A stretch of DNA of 64,000 bases from Neobacillus citreus (GTDB lineage: Bacteria; Bacillota; Bacilli; Bacillales; Cytobacillaceae). Shown here piece after piece: positions 1 through 7,245 of the stretch. Each line of letters opens with the position of its first letter. Positions within the stretch are counted from its first letter, which is position 1. The stretch lies in assembly GCF_018343545.2 (NCBI RefSeq), contig NZ_JAGYPE020000011.1:46632-110631 (forward strand), read 5' to 3'. The notes beneath the pieces were generated by a model. It was not told where the DNA came from and did not search any database. It saw only the letters and a list, made by a program, of their open reading frames with translations. The position numbers and the translations under genes were made by a program.

Positions 1-22
1 AAATCAGGTTCCAGCAGTGGCG

Positions 23-145
23 AAATGTCCTTGATAAGCCGGATGAAGGACAAAATCGGGAGCCGGCAGAAGTGAAATGTTCTTGATAAGCCGGATGAAG
101 GACAAAAACAGTTGTCAGTCGAATCAAAATGTCCTTCATATACCT
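23..145. repeat. 52-bp-period intergenic array A1
   Basis: The word AAATGTCCTT (one copy TTCTT) begins at 23, 75 and 127, so the spacing is exactly 52 bp twice. The first two units are nearly identical over about 34 bp and each contains an inverted pair TGTCCTT / AAGGACA with centres 20 bp apart. The third unit is degenerate after the core word. No reading frame with a ribosome binding site runs through it. It lies upstream of the rtcB-like gene; the gene before it is outside the window. Confidence 0.8.
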
Positions 146-245
146 AATAGTTGCAAAAGAAATTTGTCGCACAAAAATCGATTGTTTAAATCCCCCATCA
201 ATGGTAGCCTATTGTTAATATCTGTAAAAGGAGGCGAAAAAACTC

Positions 246-1472
246 GTGATTAAAATAACGGGAACACAGACGGAGGCAAAGGTATTCTCCAATTACCCGC
301 AGGAAGCAGCTCTTGAGCAAATCAAGGAGCTTTGTAATCAAGCTTTTTTAAAAGATACCAAAATTAGTATCATGCCAGACTATCATGCCGGGAAAGGCTG
401 CGTGATCGGCACAACCATTCAATTGAAGGATAAAGTGGTCCCGAATCTGGTAGGCGTGGATGTCGGCTGCGGCGTTCTGACTGTCAAACTTCAAGAAAAA
501 AAGGTCGATTTTAATAAACTGGATCAAGTGATAAGGACGTACGTCCCGAGTGGGCAAGAGATTCATACGGATGAGACTGTCGGTTTCGTTAACACGAGTT
601 TTCCGTCAACGGCAGAATTTAAAGCGGCACACATTCTGAGTCAGAATAAAAGCTTATATAGTCTGGGAACGCTTGGCGGCGGGAACCATTTCATTGAGGT
701 TTCGACTGACTCTGACGGATTCCACTATTTAACCATCCACACCGGCAGCCGCTATGTGGGGGCAAAGATTGCACAATATTATCAAAAGCTGGCCATTTCT
801 AAGCTCCGTAAGCATGATTTAAGCGAAATCATTGAAAAACTAAAGACTGAGGGGCGCCAAAGGGAAATTCAAGCTATGATTCAAAACTACAAAGAAAAAA
901 ATCCCATCATTCCGGATGATTTAGCTTATTTGGAAGGCGAGGATTTTAATGACTATATTCATGACATGAAACTGGCTCAGGCATTCGCAAAAGCCAACCG
1001 TGAAGAAATCGCCAGAGCGATTACTGAAAATATGGAGTTCGAAGAAGCGGACCGTTTCGATACAATACACAACTATATCGATACAGATAACCTGATTTTG
1101 CGTAAGGGCGCAGTATCTGCACAAAAAGGGGAGCGGCTGATTATTCCTATCAACATGCGGGACGGGTCGATTTTAGCAGTAGGAAAAGGAAATGACGAGT
1201 GGAATTACTCGGCACCGCATGGAGCGGGCCGCGTCTTGAGCCGGACCCAGGCCATGAAGAAATTAAAGATGGATGATTTCCACAACACAATGAAGGGCGT
1301 ATGGACGACATCAGTTTCCGAAGAGACACTAGATGAAGCGCCAATGGCCTACAAGCCAATCAATGAAATTCTTGAAAAAGTGGAAGAAACCGTCGTGATT
1401 GCAAGCTTTATTAAACCGGTATATAACTTTAAGGCGAGTGAAAAATACACTCCTGGAAGATATAAAAAATAG
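246..1472 (+). CDS. rtcB: RtcB family RNA ligase
   Basis: 408-residue RtcB protein. The family joins 2',3'-cyclic phosphate or 3'-phosphate RNA ends to 5'-OH ends using GTP and Mn2+, in RNA repair or tRNA splicing. Visible family motifs are DYHAGKG (about 45-51), VGVDVGCG with the metal-ligand type Cys75, GGGNHFIEV, HTGSR, and PHGAGR, whose His325 is the likely guanylylated residue. The start is GTG, chosen because AAAGGAGG lies about 8 bases upstream; the length fits the shorter bacterial RtcB proteins. No archease or RtcA gene is adjacent, so it stands alone and its substrate cannot be told. A hairpin shared with the converging gene follows. Confidence 0.9.
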   Translation: MIKITGTQTEAKVFSNYPQEAALEQIKELCNQAFLKDTKISIMPDYHAGKGCVIGTTIQLKDKVVPNLVGVDVGCGVLTVKLQEKKVDFNKLDQVIRTYVPSGQEIHTDETVGFVNTSFPSTAEFKAAHILSQNKSLYSLGTLGGGNHFIEVSTDSDGFHYLTIHTGSRYVGAKIAQYYQKLAISKLRKHDLSEIIEKLKTEGRQREIQAMIQNYKEKNPIIPDDLAYLEGEDFNDYIHDMKLAQAFAKANREEIARAITENMEFEEADRFDTIHNYIDTDNLILRKGAVSAQKGERLIIPINMRDGSILAVGKGNDEWNYSAPHGAGRVLSRTQAMKKLKMDDFHNTMKGVWTTSVSEETLDEAPMAYKPINEILEKVEETVVIASFIKPVYNFKASEKYTPGRYKK

Positions 1473-1500
1473 AAGAGAGACCGCAAGTGGTCTCTCTTCT
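1471..1500. terminator. bidirectional terminator hairpin
   Basis: A 12-bp perfect stem (AGAAGAGAGACC / GGTCTCTCTTCT) with loop GCAAGT separates two converging genes. A-rich and T-rich flanks on both sides suit termination in both directions. Confidence 0.8.
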
Positions 1501-1502
1501 AT

Positions 1503-2462
1503 TTAATACCCTTTTGCATAATCAACAAGATTAATAGAAGGGTCTTCACCTGAAAGGTAGCTTTTTAAATTGGGTATTAAGATATTTTCGACGACACGAT
1601 CATTATAATGCTCAGTGGAGCCGGAGGTGTGCGGAGTGATAATGACATTTTCCATTTCCCAAAGCGGACTGTCCTGGCTTAATGGTTCTTTTTCGAAAAC
1701 ATCAAGACCTGCTCCGGCAATCTCACCTTCCTGTAAGGCTTTGACGATTTCCTCTTCAACCACGATTTCACCGCGGCCGATATTGATAAAGAAGGCCGTC
1801 GATTTCATGAGTTTAAACTGATCGGCGCCAAACATACGGCGTGTTTCTTTCGTCAAAGGCAAGGTGACTACGACATAATCGCACTGTGGTAAAAGTGCGT
1901 CCAATTGATCGGTAGTGTACATCTCATCGACAAACTCAGCCGGCTGGCCCGAATGCCGTACACCGAGAACTTTCATTCCAAAGGCTTTGGCGATTTTGGT
2001 GGTTTCTTTTCCGATTGTTCCGACTCCGATGATGCCAATCGTTTTTCCATGGATTTCGAGCTTCATATTAGCATGATGCCAGGTTTTGGCTTGCTGGTTT
2101 CGTACATATGTATGGATTTTTCGGGTTAGACCAAGCAGTAATGCGAAAATTGTTTCAGAAATGGGATAGGCATGCACGCCGCTTGCACCTGTTAAAAGAA
2201 TATTATGGGCTTTCAGCTTTTCAAGCGGCAAGGTATTGACTCCGGCACTCCAGCTTTGCAGCCACTTCAGTTTTGAACCAGAAACAAGGCAATATTCATC
2301 AAGGCCTTTTTTCCACCCGGCAATAATTTCAGCATCCTTGGCATGTTCCTGCCAGATATTCTTTTCCTTACTGGCGATTACTTCCCAATCGGGGATTACT
2401 TCTTTAATCTGACTGAGCAGGTGTTGTTCAAGGTTATGGGTAATTACAATTTTTCTTCGCAA
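1503..2462 (-). CDS. D-2-hydroxyacid dehydrogenase (NAD-dependent)
   Basis: 319-residue member of the D-isomer-specific 2-hydroxyacid dehydrogenase family, which interconverts 2-oxoacids and D-2-hydroxyacids with NAD(P)H. The Rossmann motif GVGTIG lies near residue 147. The catalytic trio is visible as Arg in NIGRGEIV, Glu in the DVFEKEPL region and His in TPHTSG. I start at the TTG at 2462 because GGAGGA sits 8 bases before it; an in-frame TTG at 2492 adds ten residues but has no ribosome binding site. The substrate (glyoxylate, hydroxypyruvate, phosphoglycerate or other) cannot be told. It converges with rtcB and has no operon partner. Confidence 0.85.
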   Translation of the reverse strand: MRRKIVITHNLEQHLLSQIKEVIPDWEVIASKEKNIWQEHAKDAEIIAGWKKGLDEYCLVSGSKLKWLQSWSAGVNTLPLEKLKAHNILLTGASGVHAYPISETIFALLLGLTRKIHTYVRNQQAKTWHHANMKLEIHGKTIGIIGVGTIGKETTKIAKAFGMKVLGVRHSGQPAEFVDEMYTTDQLDALLPQCDYVVVTLPLTKETRRMFGADQFKLMKSTAFFINIGRGEIVVEEEIVKALQEGEIAGAGLDVFEKEPLSQDSPLWEMENVIITPHTSGSTEHYNDRVVENILIPNLKSYLSGEDPSINLVDYAKGY

Positions 2463-2663
2463 GGCTTGGTTCCTCCATTCATTGCAAATCAATCTAAACT
2501 AATGATATAGGAATTTTCAAAAAAAGGTAACTGATTTGACTTTTCTAGTTAATTCTAAACGTAAAAATCAAAAGTGTCCCGCAATTGGTTAGTAGAAAGG
2601 AGCACCGACATCTTTTATGTGGAAAAATAAGGATTAAAAATACAAAAAAGTCTCTGTTTTTGT

Positions 2664-2692
2664 TAAAATAGAAAATAAAGAAAGCGTTTTCT
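2664..2692 (+). promoter_or_regulatory. -10 element and cre-like CcpA site
   Basis: AGAAAGCGTTTTCT at 2679-2692 closely matches the palindromic cre consensus (WTGNAANCGNWWNCAW type). It sits just after a TAAAAT -10 hexamer (2664-2669) and ends 20 bases before the acyl-CoA dehydrogenase start, where bound CcpA would block transcription. No convincing -35 is visible. Glucose repression of fatty-acid oxidation is the inference. Confidence 0.55.
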
Positions 2693-2712
2693 AGAAAGAG
2701 AGGTTTATAGGA

Positions 2713-3858
2713 ATGAAACACCCTTATTTAAATGAAGATCATGAAATTTTTCGCCAGTCTTTAAGAAAGTTTTTAGAAAAGGAAGCATATCCCTTTTATG
2801 AGCAATGGGAGGAAAATCGACTCATTCCCCGCTCGTTTTGGACGAAGATGGGTGAGCAAGGCTTCCTTTGTCCAGACATTGATGAAAAATATGGAGGCAG
2901 CGGGGTTGATTGGGGCTTTTCGGTTGTTATTAATGAAGAGCTTGAACGAGTCGGAACCGGAACGATAGGAATTGGACTTCATAGTGATATAGTCGTTCCT
3001 TACATAACCGCTTATGGAACAGAGGAACAAAAGCAGCGCTGGCTGCCGAAGTGCGTCACCGGTGAAATCATTACTGCGATTGCGATGACAGAGCCTGGGA
3101 CAGGTTCTGACCTTGCCAATATTAAAACCACTGCTAAGCTTGACGGGGACCATTATATTGTCAATGGACAAAAAACTTTTATCACCAACGGTATTCAAGC
3201 GGACCTCATTGTGGTGGCAGTGAAGACCGATCTGCAGGCAGTTCCAAAGCATAAGGGCGTCAGCCTGCTGGTCATTGAGCGTGACGCTCCTGGATTTTCT
3301 AGAGGCCGCAAGCTGAACAAGGTTGGTCTCCATTCCCAGGATACGGCAGAGTTAATTTTTGAAGACTGCCGTGTGCCAAAGGAAAACCTTCTAGGAGAAG
3401 AGGGAAAAGGCTTCCTATATTTGATGGAAAAACTTCAGCAGGAACGCCTGCTAGTGGCAATTGGAGCGCAAACAGCAGCCGAAGTGATGCTGCAAAAGAC
3501 GATTGAATATGTAAAAAGCCGTGAAGCGTTCGGCAAACCAGTCAGCCAGTTCCAAAATACGCAATTCAAAATTGTCGAAATGGCCACCGATATTGAAATG
3601 GGCAGAGCCTTTTTGGATCAGCTGATTGCCGAGCATATGGAAGGGAAAAACGTTGTGACCAAGGTGTCCATGGCAAAATGGAAGCTGACCGACATTGCCA
3701 AGAAGGTTGCATCCGAATGTATGCAGCTACATGGCGGCTACGGCTACATGGAAGAATACGAGATTGCTAGACGGTTCCGTGATATTCAAGTAGGAGCTAT
3801 TTATGCAGGTACCAATGAAATTATGAAAACCATAATTGCGAAAAATTTAGGATTATAA
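2713..3858 (+). CDS. acyl-CoA dehydrogenase (long-chain/isovaleryl-like)
   Basis: 381-residue FAD acyl-CoA dehydrogenase, the first step of beta-oxidation or of branched-chain acyl-CoA breakdown, passing electrons to ETF. Visible are the FAD/substrate motif AMTEPGTGSDL, ITNG, and the C-terminal QLHGGYGYMEEYEIARRFRD. The C-terminal motif is IYAGTNEIMK, so it lacks the Glu used by medium-chain enzymes (YEGT). The Glu in QQERLL matches the catalytic position of long-chain and isovaleryl-CoA dehydrogenases. Length is normal. An acyl-CoA ligase follows 78 bases downstream on the same strand, so the two probably act on the same fatty acid. A cre-like site upstream suggests CcpA repression. Confidence 0.9.
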   Translation: MKHPYLNEDHEIFRQSLRKFLEKEAYPFYEQWEENRLIPRSFWTKMGEQGFLCPDIDEKYGGSGVDWGFSVVINEELERVGTGTIGIGLHSDIVVPYITAYGTEEQKQRWLPKCVTGEIITAIAMTEPGTGSDLANIKTTAKLDGDHYIVNGQKTFITNGIQADLIVVAVKTDLQAVPKHKGVSLLVIERDAPGFSRGRKLNKVGLHSQDTAELIFEDCRVPKENLLGEEGKGFLYLMEKLQQERLLVAIGAQTAAEVMLQKTIEYVKSREAFGKPVSQFQNTQFKIVEMATDIEMGRAFLDQLIAEHMEGKNVVTKVSMAKWKLTDIAKKVASECMQLHGGYGYMEEYEIARRFRDIQVGAIYAGTNEIMKTIIAKNLGL

Positions 3859-3936
3859 AAAACCACATGATAATGATGGCAATTGGCCGCTGACCGATTG
3901 CCTCCTTATAAATCCAAATAAAATGGAGGCGAGTAA

Positions 3937-5514
3937 ATGAGCAATACGACTATCGGTAAAATTTTTGAATTAACAGTCCAAAAGTACCCCAACAAGGAAG
4001 CCCTCTATGATGTTCGCAAAAATGTCCGCTACACCTATAAAGAGTGGAATGAACAGGTTAATCGTCTGGCAAATGCTCTCCTTAAACAAGGCGTGAAAAA
4101 AGGAGACCGCGTCTCTACCTTCATGTTTAATACAGAAGAACTAGGAACTGCCTTTTTTGCCTGTGCGAAAATCGGTGCCATCTTCAACCCGATTAACTTC
4201 CGCCTCATGTCGGAGGAAGTAGCGTTTATTTTATCCGATGCCGCCCCTAAGGTTGTAATTTTAGAAAAGGCATTGGAGCCAGTAATCACGGCTATTGCCA
4301 GCCGCTTTGACAGAATCTCGTTCTGGTTTATTGATGAAGAGGCTCCAGCCTATGCCGCCAGCTACCAAGAAAAACTCACCTCCGCCACTGCAGAAGCAAT
4401 CCAAGCCGAAGTAAACGAAAATGATATTTATGCCTTTATTTATACAAGCGGTACAACAGGAAGACCTAAAGGGGTCATGCATAGCCACCGTAATATGGTC
4501 GACCAAAGCCTTCTCTGCGTTGCCTCCCAAAAGCTTGAAAAAGAGGATGTCGGCCTTGTAACAGCCCCAATGTTCCATTGTGCCGAACTCCACTGTGCGT
4601 TCCTGCCAAGGGTGCAAATAGGGGCGAAAAACGTCGTCCTGCATCAATTTAATCCGAAAGTGATACTGTCATTAATCGAAAATGAAAAAATTACAAAGTT
4701 CTTTGCAGCGCCTACCATGTGGAATATGCTTCTGCAAGAAGATTTGAGCAAGTACAATACCGAAAGCCTGAAGCTAGGCTTATATGGTGCCGCTCCAATG
4801 GCGCCATCACTTGTCCATGCTCTCCATGACCGCTTGGGCATCTCCTTGATTCAAGCTTACGGGATGACAGAAATGGGCCCTGCCATAACCTTCCTGTCGG
4901 AAAAAGACCAGCTGAGAAAAGCAGGGTCTGCAGGACAAGCGGGACTAAACCATGAAATTCGCGTTGTCAGGACCAGGGAGGATGGGCCGTCCGATCCAGG
5001 TGATGTTTGTCCAGCAGGAGAAGCAGGAGAAATTATTGTAAGAGGGCCAAGTATGATGCTAGGTTATTACAATCGTGAAGAGGCTACAGAAAAGGCGATG
5101 TATAAGGGCTGGTATCATTCAGGCGACATCGGCTACATGGATGATGAGGGTTACCTTTTTGTAAATGATCGGGTCGACGACATGATCATCAGCGGCGGTG
5201 AGAATATTTACCCGCGCGAAGTGGAAGACGTGCTCCATGCACATGATGGCGTGCTAGATGTGGCTGTCATCGGACAGCCTGACGACCGCTGGGGGGAAAC
5301 CGTCACAGCCTTCGTTGTAAAAAAAGACCCGAATATCACCGAGCAGGACCTAGACGAATATTGCAAAAACAGCAATAGCCTAGCAAACTATAAACGTCCG
5401 CGCAAATACATTTTCTGTGAAGCGCTGCCGCGGAACGCCAGCGGAAAAATCCAGAAATTCGTTCTGCGAAAACAATTAGAGGAGCTTTTCAGCCCAGATT
5501 CAACAAATAAGTGA
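3937..5514 (+). CDS. acyl-CoA synthetase (AMP-forming)
   Basis: 525-residue ANL-superfamily ligase that activates a carboxylic acid to the acyl-adenylate and then the CoA thioester. The P-loop-like motif YTSGTTGRPKGV is near residue 170, YGMTEMGPA in the middle, and the hinge/C-terminal set YHSGDIGYMDDEGYLFVNDRVDDMIISGGENIYP then the catalytic Lys in ASGKIQK at the end (domains given as motifs, not one continuous run). Start ATG follows GGAGGCG. The partner acyl-CoA dehydrogenase lies upstream, so a fatty or branched/aryl acid catabolic pair is likely. Chain-length preference cannot be read from sequence alone. A terminator follows at 5571. Confidence 0.88.
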   Translation: MSNTTIGKIFELTVQKYPNKEALYDVRKNVRYTYKEWNEQVNRLANALLKQGVKKGDRVSTFMFNTEELGTAFFACAKIGAIFNPINFRLMSEEVAFILSDAAPKVVILEKALEPVITAIASRFDRISFWFIDEEAPAYAASYQEKLTSATAEAIQAEVNENDIYAFIYTSGTTGRPKGVMHSHRNMVDQSLLCVASQKLEKEDVGLVTAPMFHCAELHCAFLPRVQIGAKNVVLHQFNPKVILSLIENEKITKFFAAPTMWNMLLQEDLSKYNTESLKLGLYGAAPMAPSLVHALHDRLGISLIQAYGMTEMGPAITFLSEKDQLRKAGSAGQAGLNHEIRVVRTREDGPSDPGDVCPAGEAGEIIVRGPSMMLGYYNREEATEKAMYKGWYHSGDIGYMDDEGYLFVNDRVDDMIISGGENIYPREVEDVLHAHDGVLDVAVIGQPDDRWGETVTAFVVKKDPNITEQDLDEYCKNSNSLANYKRPRKYIFCEALPRNASGKIQKFVLRKQLEELFSPDSTNK

Positions 5515-5570
5515 TAGTTTAAGTGATGCTGTACCAAAGGAATTTGGGTTTAGCCTATTTAAAATAGTAA

Positions 5571-5603
5571 AGACTGCCGCGTTTGTACGGCAGTCTGTTT
5601 TTA
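5571..5603 (+). terminator. intrinsic terminator after acyl-CoA ligase
   Basis: Nine-bp stem AGACTGCCG / CGGCAGTCT followed by GTTTTTAT. It also lies 29 bases beyond the stop of the small minus-strand gene, so it may serve both. Confidence 0.75.
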
Positions 5604-5631
5604 TAATAGTAAAGCTTATTAAAAACACAAA

Positions 5632-5802
5632 CTAACTTGCTTTTCTCGGAATCTCTGAATGATTTGCAAAGTTACTTTGAATTTGGGCATCTAAAATAGA
5701 TAATTCATATTGTTCTCTTTCTCTAAGTCCGTCCATAATAACGGATGTTGTATAATAAAAAAGAATAAATGAAGCAATTGTAACTAACCAAGCGACTGCC
5801 AT
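5632..5802 (-). CDS. 56-residue membrane protein under an FNR-type promoter
   Basis: Unrecognised small protein, 56 residues: a hydrophobic N-terminal helix (MAVAWLVTIASFILFYYTTS) followed by a charged, soluble tail starting MDGLREREQYE. ATG follows AAGGGGGA by eight bases. One transmembrane segment is predicted by eye. Upstream, on its strand, a TACAAT -10 lies 32 bp from the centre of a perfect TGTGA-N6-TCACA box, the spacing of an FNR-activated promoter. I infer anaerobic expression and a role at the membrane, perhaps with a respiratory enzyme. No function is assigned, and no resemblance to the known CydX/CydS peptides was obvious to me. Confidence 0.7.
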   Translation of the reverse strand: MAVAWLVTIASFILFYYTTSVIMDGLREREQYELSILDAQIQSNFANHSEIPRKAS

Positions 5803-5833
5803 TCTTAATTCCCCCTTTTAATAACTTAATTAA

Positions 5834-5876
5834 ATTGTAAATAATGTTTTCTTCGTTTTGTGTGACGTATATCACA
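5834..5876 (-). promoter_or_regulatory. FNR box with class II promoter
   Basis: TGTGACGTATATCACA at 5861-5876 is a perfect match to TGTGA-N6-TCACA. On the minus strand a TACAAT -10 (plus-strand 5834-5839) is centred 32 bp away, which puts the box at about -41.5. The gene served is the small membrane protein starting at 5802. The box is also about 100 bp upstream of the asparaginase, where no well-placed -10 was seen. Confidence 0.7.
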
Positions 5877-5978
5877 TAAAATAGGGGTGAAATTTGAACA
5901 TTTTTAAAACATTTTTATCGGTTGTGAAAGTCCTATTTTTGTTTCATAATTGTGATTTGAAATTTTTTTAAGGGATGA

Positions 5979-7010
5979 GTGAACTTGGAGTCTACCAACT
6001 TAGTAAACGTAACAAGGGGTAATTTAATTGAAAGCGTTCATCATGGACATATTGCAGTGGTGGATGCCAAGGGGAATTTACTTTATTATGCAGGCAATCC
6101 TGAAGCAGTGGTTTTCACCCGTTCTTCGATGAAACCGATTCAGGCAATTCCTGTAGTGGAAACGGGGACAGCTGATCATTATGGCTTCAGCGATGCCGAT
6201 CTTTCGTTATGCTGTGCTTCGCACAATGGAGAGAAAATGCATACAGACAGGGTTCTAGCCATTCTTGCAAGGGCAGGCCTTGAAGACATTTGCTTGAAAT
6301 GTGGAACCCATCCACCGCGATGGGAAGAGAGATATAAAGAGCTAATCCGTGAAGGTAAAGAGATTACTCCTTTATATAACAATTGTTCCGGAAAGCATAC
6401 CGGGATGCTCGTGACTGCCAAACATTTAGGAGAGACACTCGAAAACTATTACGAGCTGAATCATCCCGTTCAACAGCGGATTCTTGCCGCTGTCAGTGAG
6501 ATGACGGATTATCCGATAGAAAAAATAGAAATAGGTATCGACGGATGCGGCGTACCGGTTCATGGCCTGCCTCTTGAAAAAATTGCTTATGGATATGCCC
6601 GCTTGGCACAGCCGGATGCCCTGCCTGAAAATCGCCGTAATGCCGTTAGACGGGTGGCGAAGGCAATGATAATAGCCCCGGAAATGGTTGGCGGGACAGA
6701 CCGTTTTTGTTCCGATTTTATGAGGATAGGAAAAGGCAGATTCATAGGCAAGGTTGGGGCGGAGGCTGTTTATTGTATTGGTGATCTTGAAACAGGGCTC
6801 GGGATTGCCATCAAGGTTGAAGACGGCAATAGCCGCGCGGTCTTTCCTGCAGCAGTCGAAGTGTTGAAACAGCTGAATTTAGTAACTGTGGAGCAAATCG
6901 AAGAACTTGCTGAGTACCACCTTCCGAAATTGCGCAATGCCCGTAATGAGGTAATTGGTGAATTGGTAGCGGATTTTAAATTGCAGCCAGCCACATCCAG
7001 TCAGGTTTAA
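5979..7010 (+). CDS. L-asparaginase II, Rhizobium etli type
   Basis: 343-residue thermolabile-type asparaginase (PF06089), unrelated in fold to the AnsA/AnsB enzymes; hydrolyses asparagine to aspartate and ammonia. The two Ser-Lys pairs and metal-site residues known from R. etli ReAV are visible: TRSSMK, CASHNG, NCSGKH, GIDGCG, the Cys in DRFCSD and the Lys in GKVGAE. No signal peptide is present, so it is probably cytosolic. GTG at 5979 is used; TTG at 5985 is better spaced from AGGGATG and is a real alternative. It stands alone, with a 52-bp repeat array after it and no clear terminator. Confidence 0.85.
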   Translation: MNLESTNLVNVTRGNLIESVHHGHIAVVDAKGNLLYYAGNPEAVVFTRSSMKPIQAIPVVETGTADHYGFSDADLSLCCASHNGEKMHTDRVLAILARAGLEDICLKCGTHPPRWEERYKELIREGKEITPLYNNCSGKHTGMLVTAKHLGETLENYYELNHPVQQRILAAVSEMTDYPIEKIEIGIDGCGVPVHGLPLEKIAYGYARLAQPDALPENRRNAVRRVAKAMIIAPEMVGGTDRFCSDFMRIGKGRFIGKVGAEAVYCIGDLETGLGIAIKVEDGNSRAVFPAAVEVLKQLNLVTVEQIEELAEYHLPKLRNARNEVIGELVADFKLQPATSSQV

Positions 7011-7031
7011 TCTATTTATTTTTTGGGGCGT

Positions 7032-7150
7032 GGTGTTATGAAAGATTCATAAGACTTGACCGATGGGTAAAATCGGAGCATGGGTCGTTATGAAGGGCTC
7101 ATAACACCTGAACGATAGGTAAAATCAGAGTCCCGGTCGTTATGAGGATT
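7032..7150. repeat. 52-bp-period intergenic array A2
   Basis: GTTATGA begins at 7035, 7087 and 7139, exactly 52 bp apart. Units 1 and 2 also share an internal inverted partner (TTCATAA, CTCATAAC) and the words GATRGGTAAAATC and GGAG/AGAG. The third unit stops after GTTATGAGG. The same unit family recurs at 24806-24925. Confidence 0.8.
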
Positions 7151-7173
7151 AACCAAACGATAACTATACAATT

Positions 7174-7202
7174 TTTCATATCTATTTAGAAAGTAGTATA
7201 AT
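7174..7202 (+). promoter_or_regulatory. putative recQ promoter
   Basis: TATAAT at 7197-7202 with a weak -35 (TTTCAT at 7174-7179) 17 bp upstream. It lies 44 bases before the recQ start and directly after array A2. Confidence 0.4.
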
Positions 7203-7245
7203 AGAGGGGATTAAATCTATCTTCAAAGTAAAAGGAGGACTTCCC

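Noticed and set aside
36-50. Terminator function for the TGTCCTT/AAGGACA pairs
   Set aside because: No T-run follows and the pairs recur with the 52-bp period, so they are better seen as part of the array.
2463-2492. Longer start for the hydroxyacid dehydrogenase
   Set aside because: The upstream TTG has no ribosome binding site and would contain the GGAGGA that serves the TTG at 2462.
5975-6022. 15-codon leader peptide overlapping the asparaginase start
   Set aside because: ATG at 5975 lies in the same GGGATG used as ribosome binding site and the frame has no features; probably chance.
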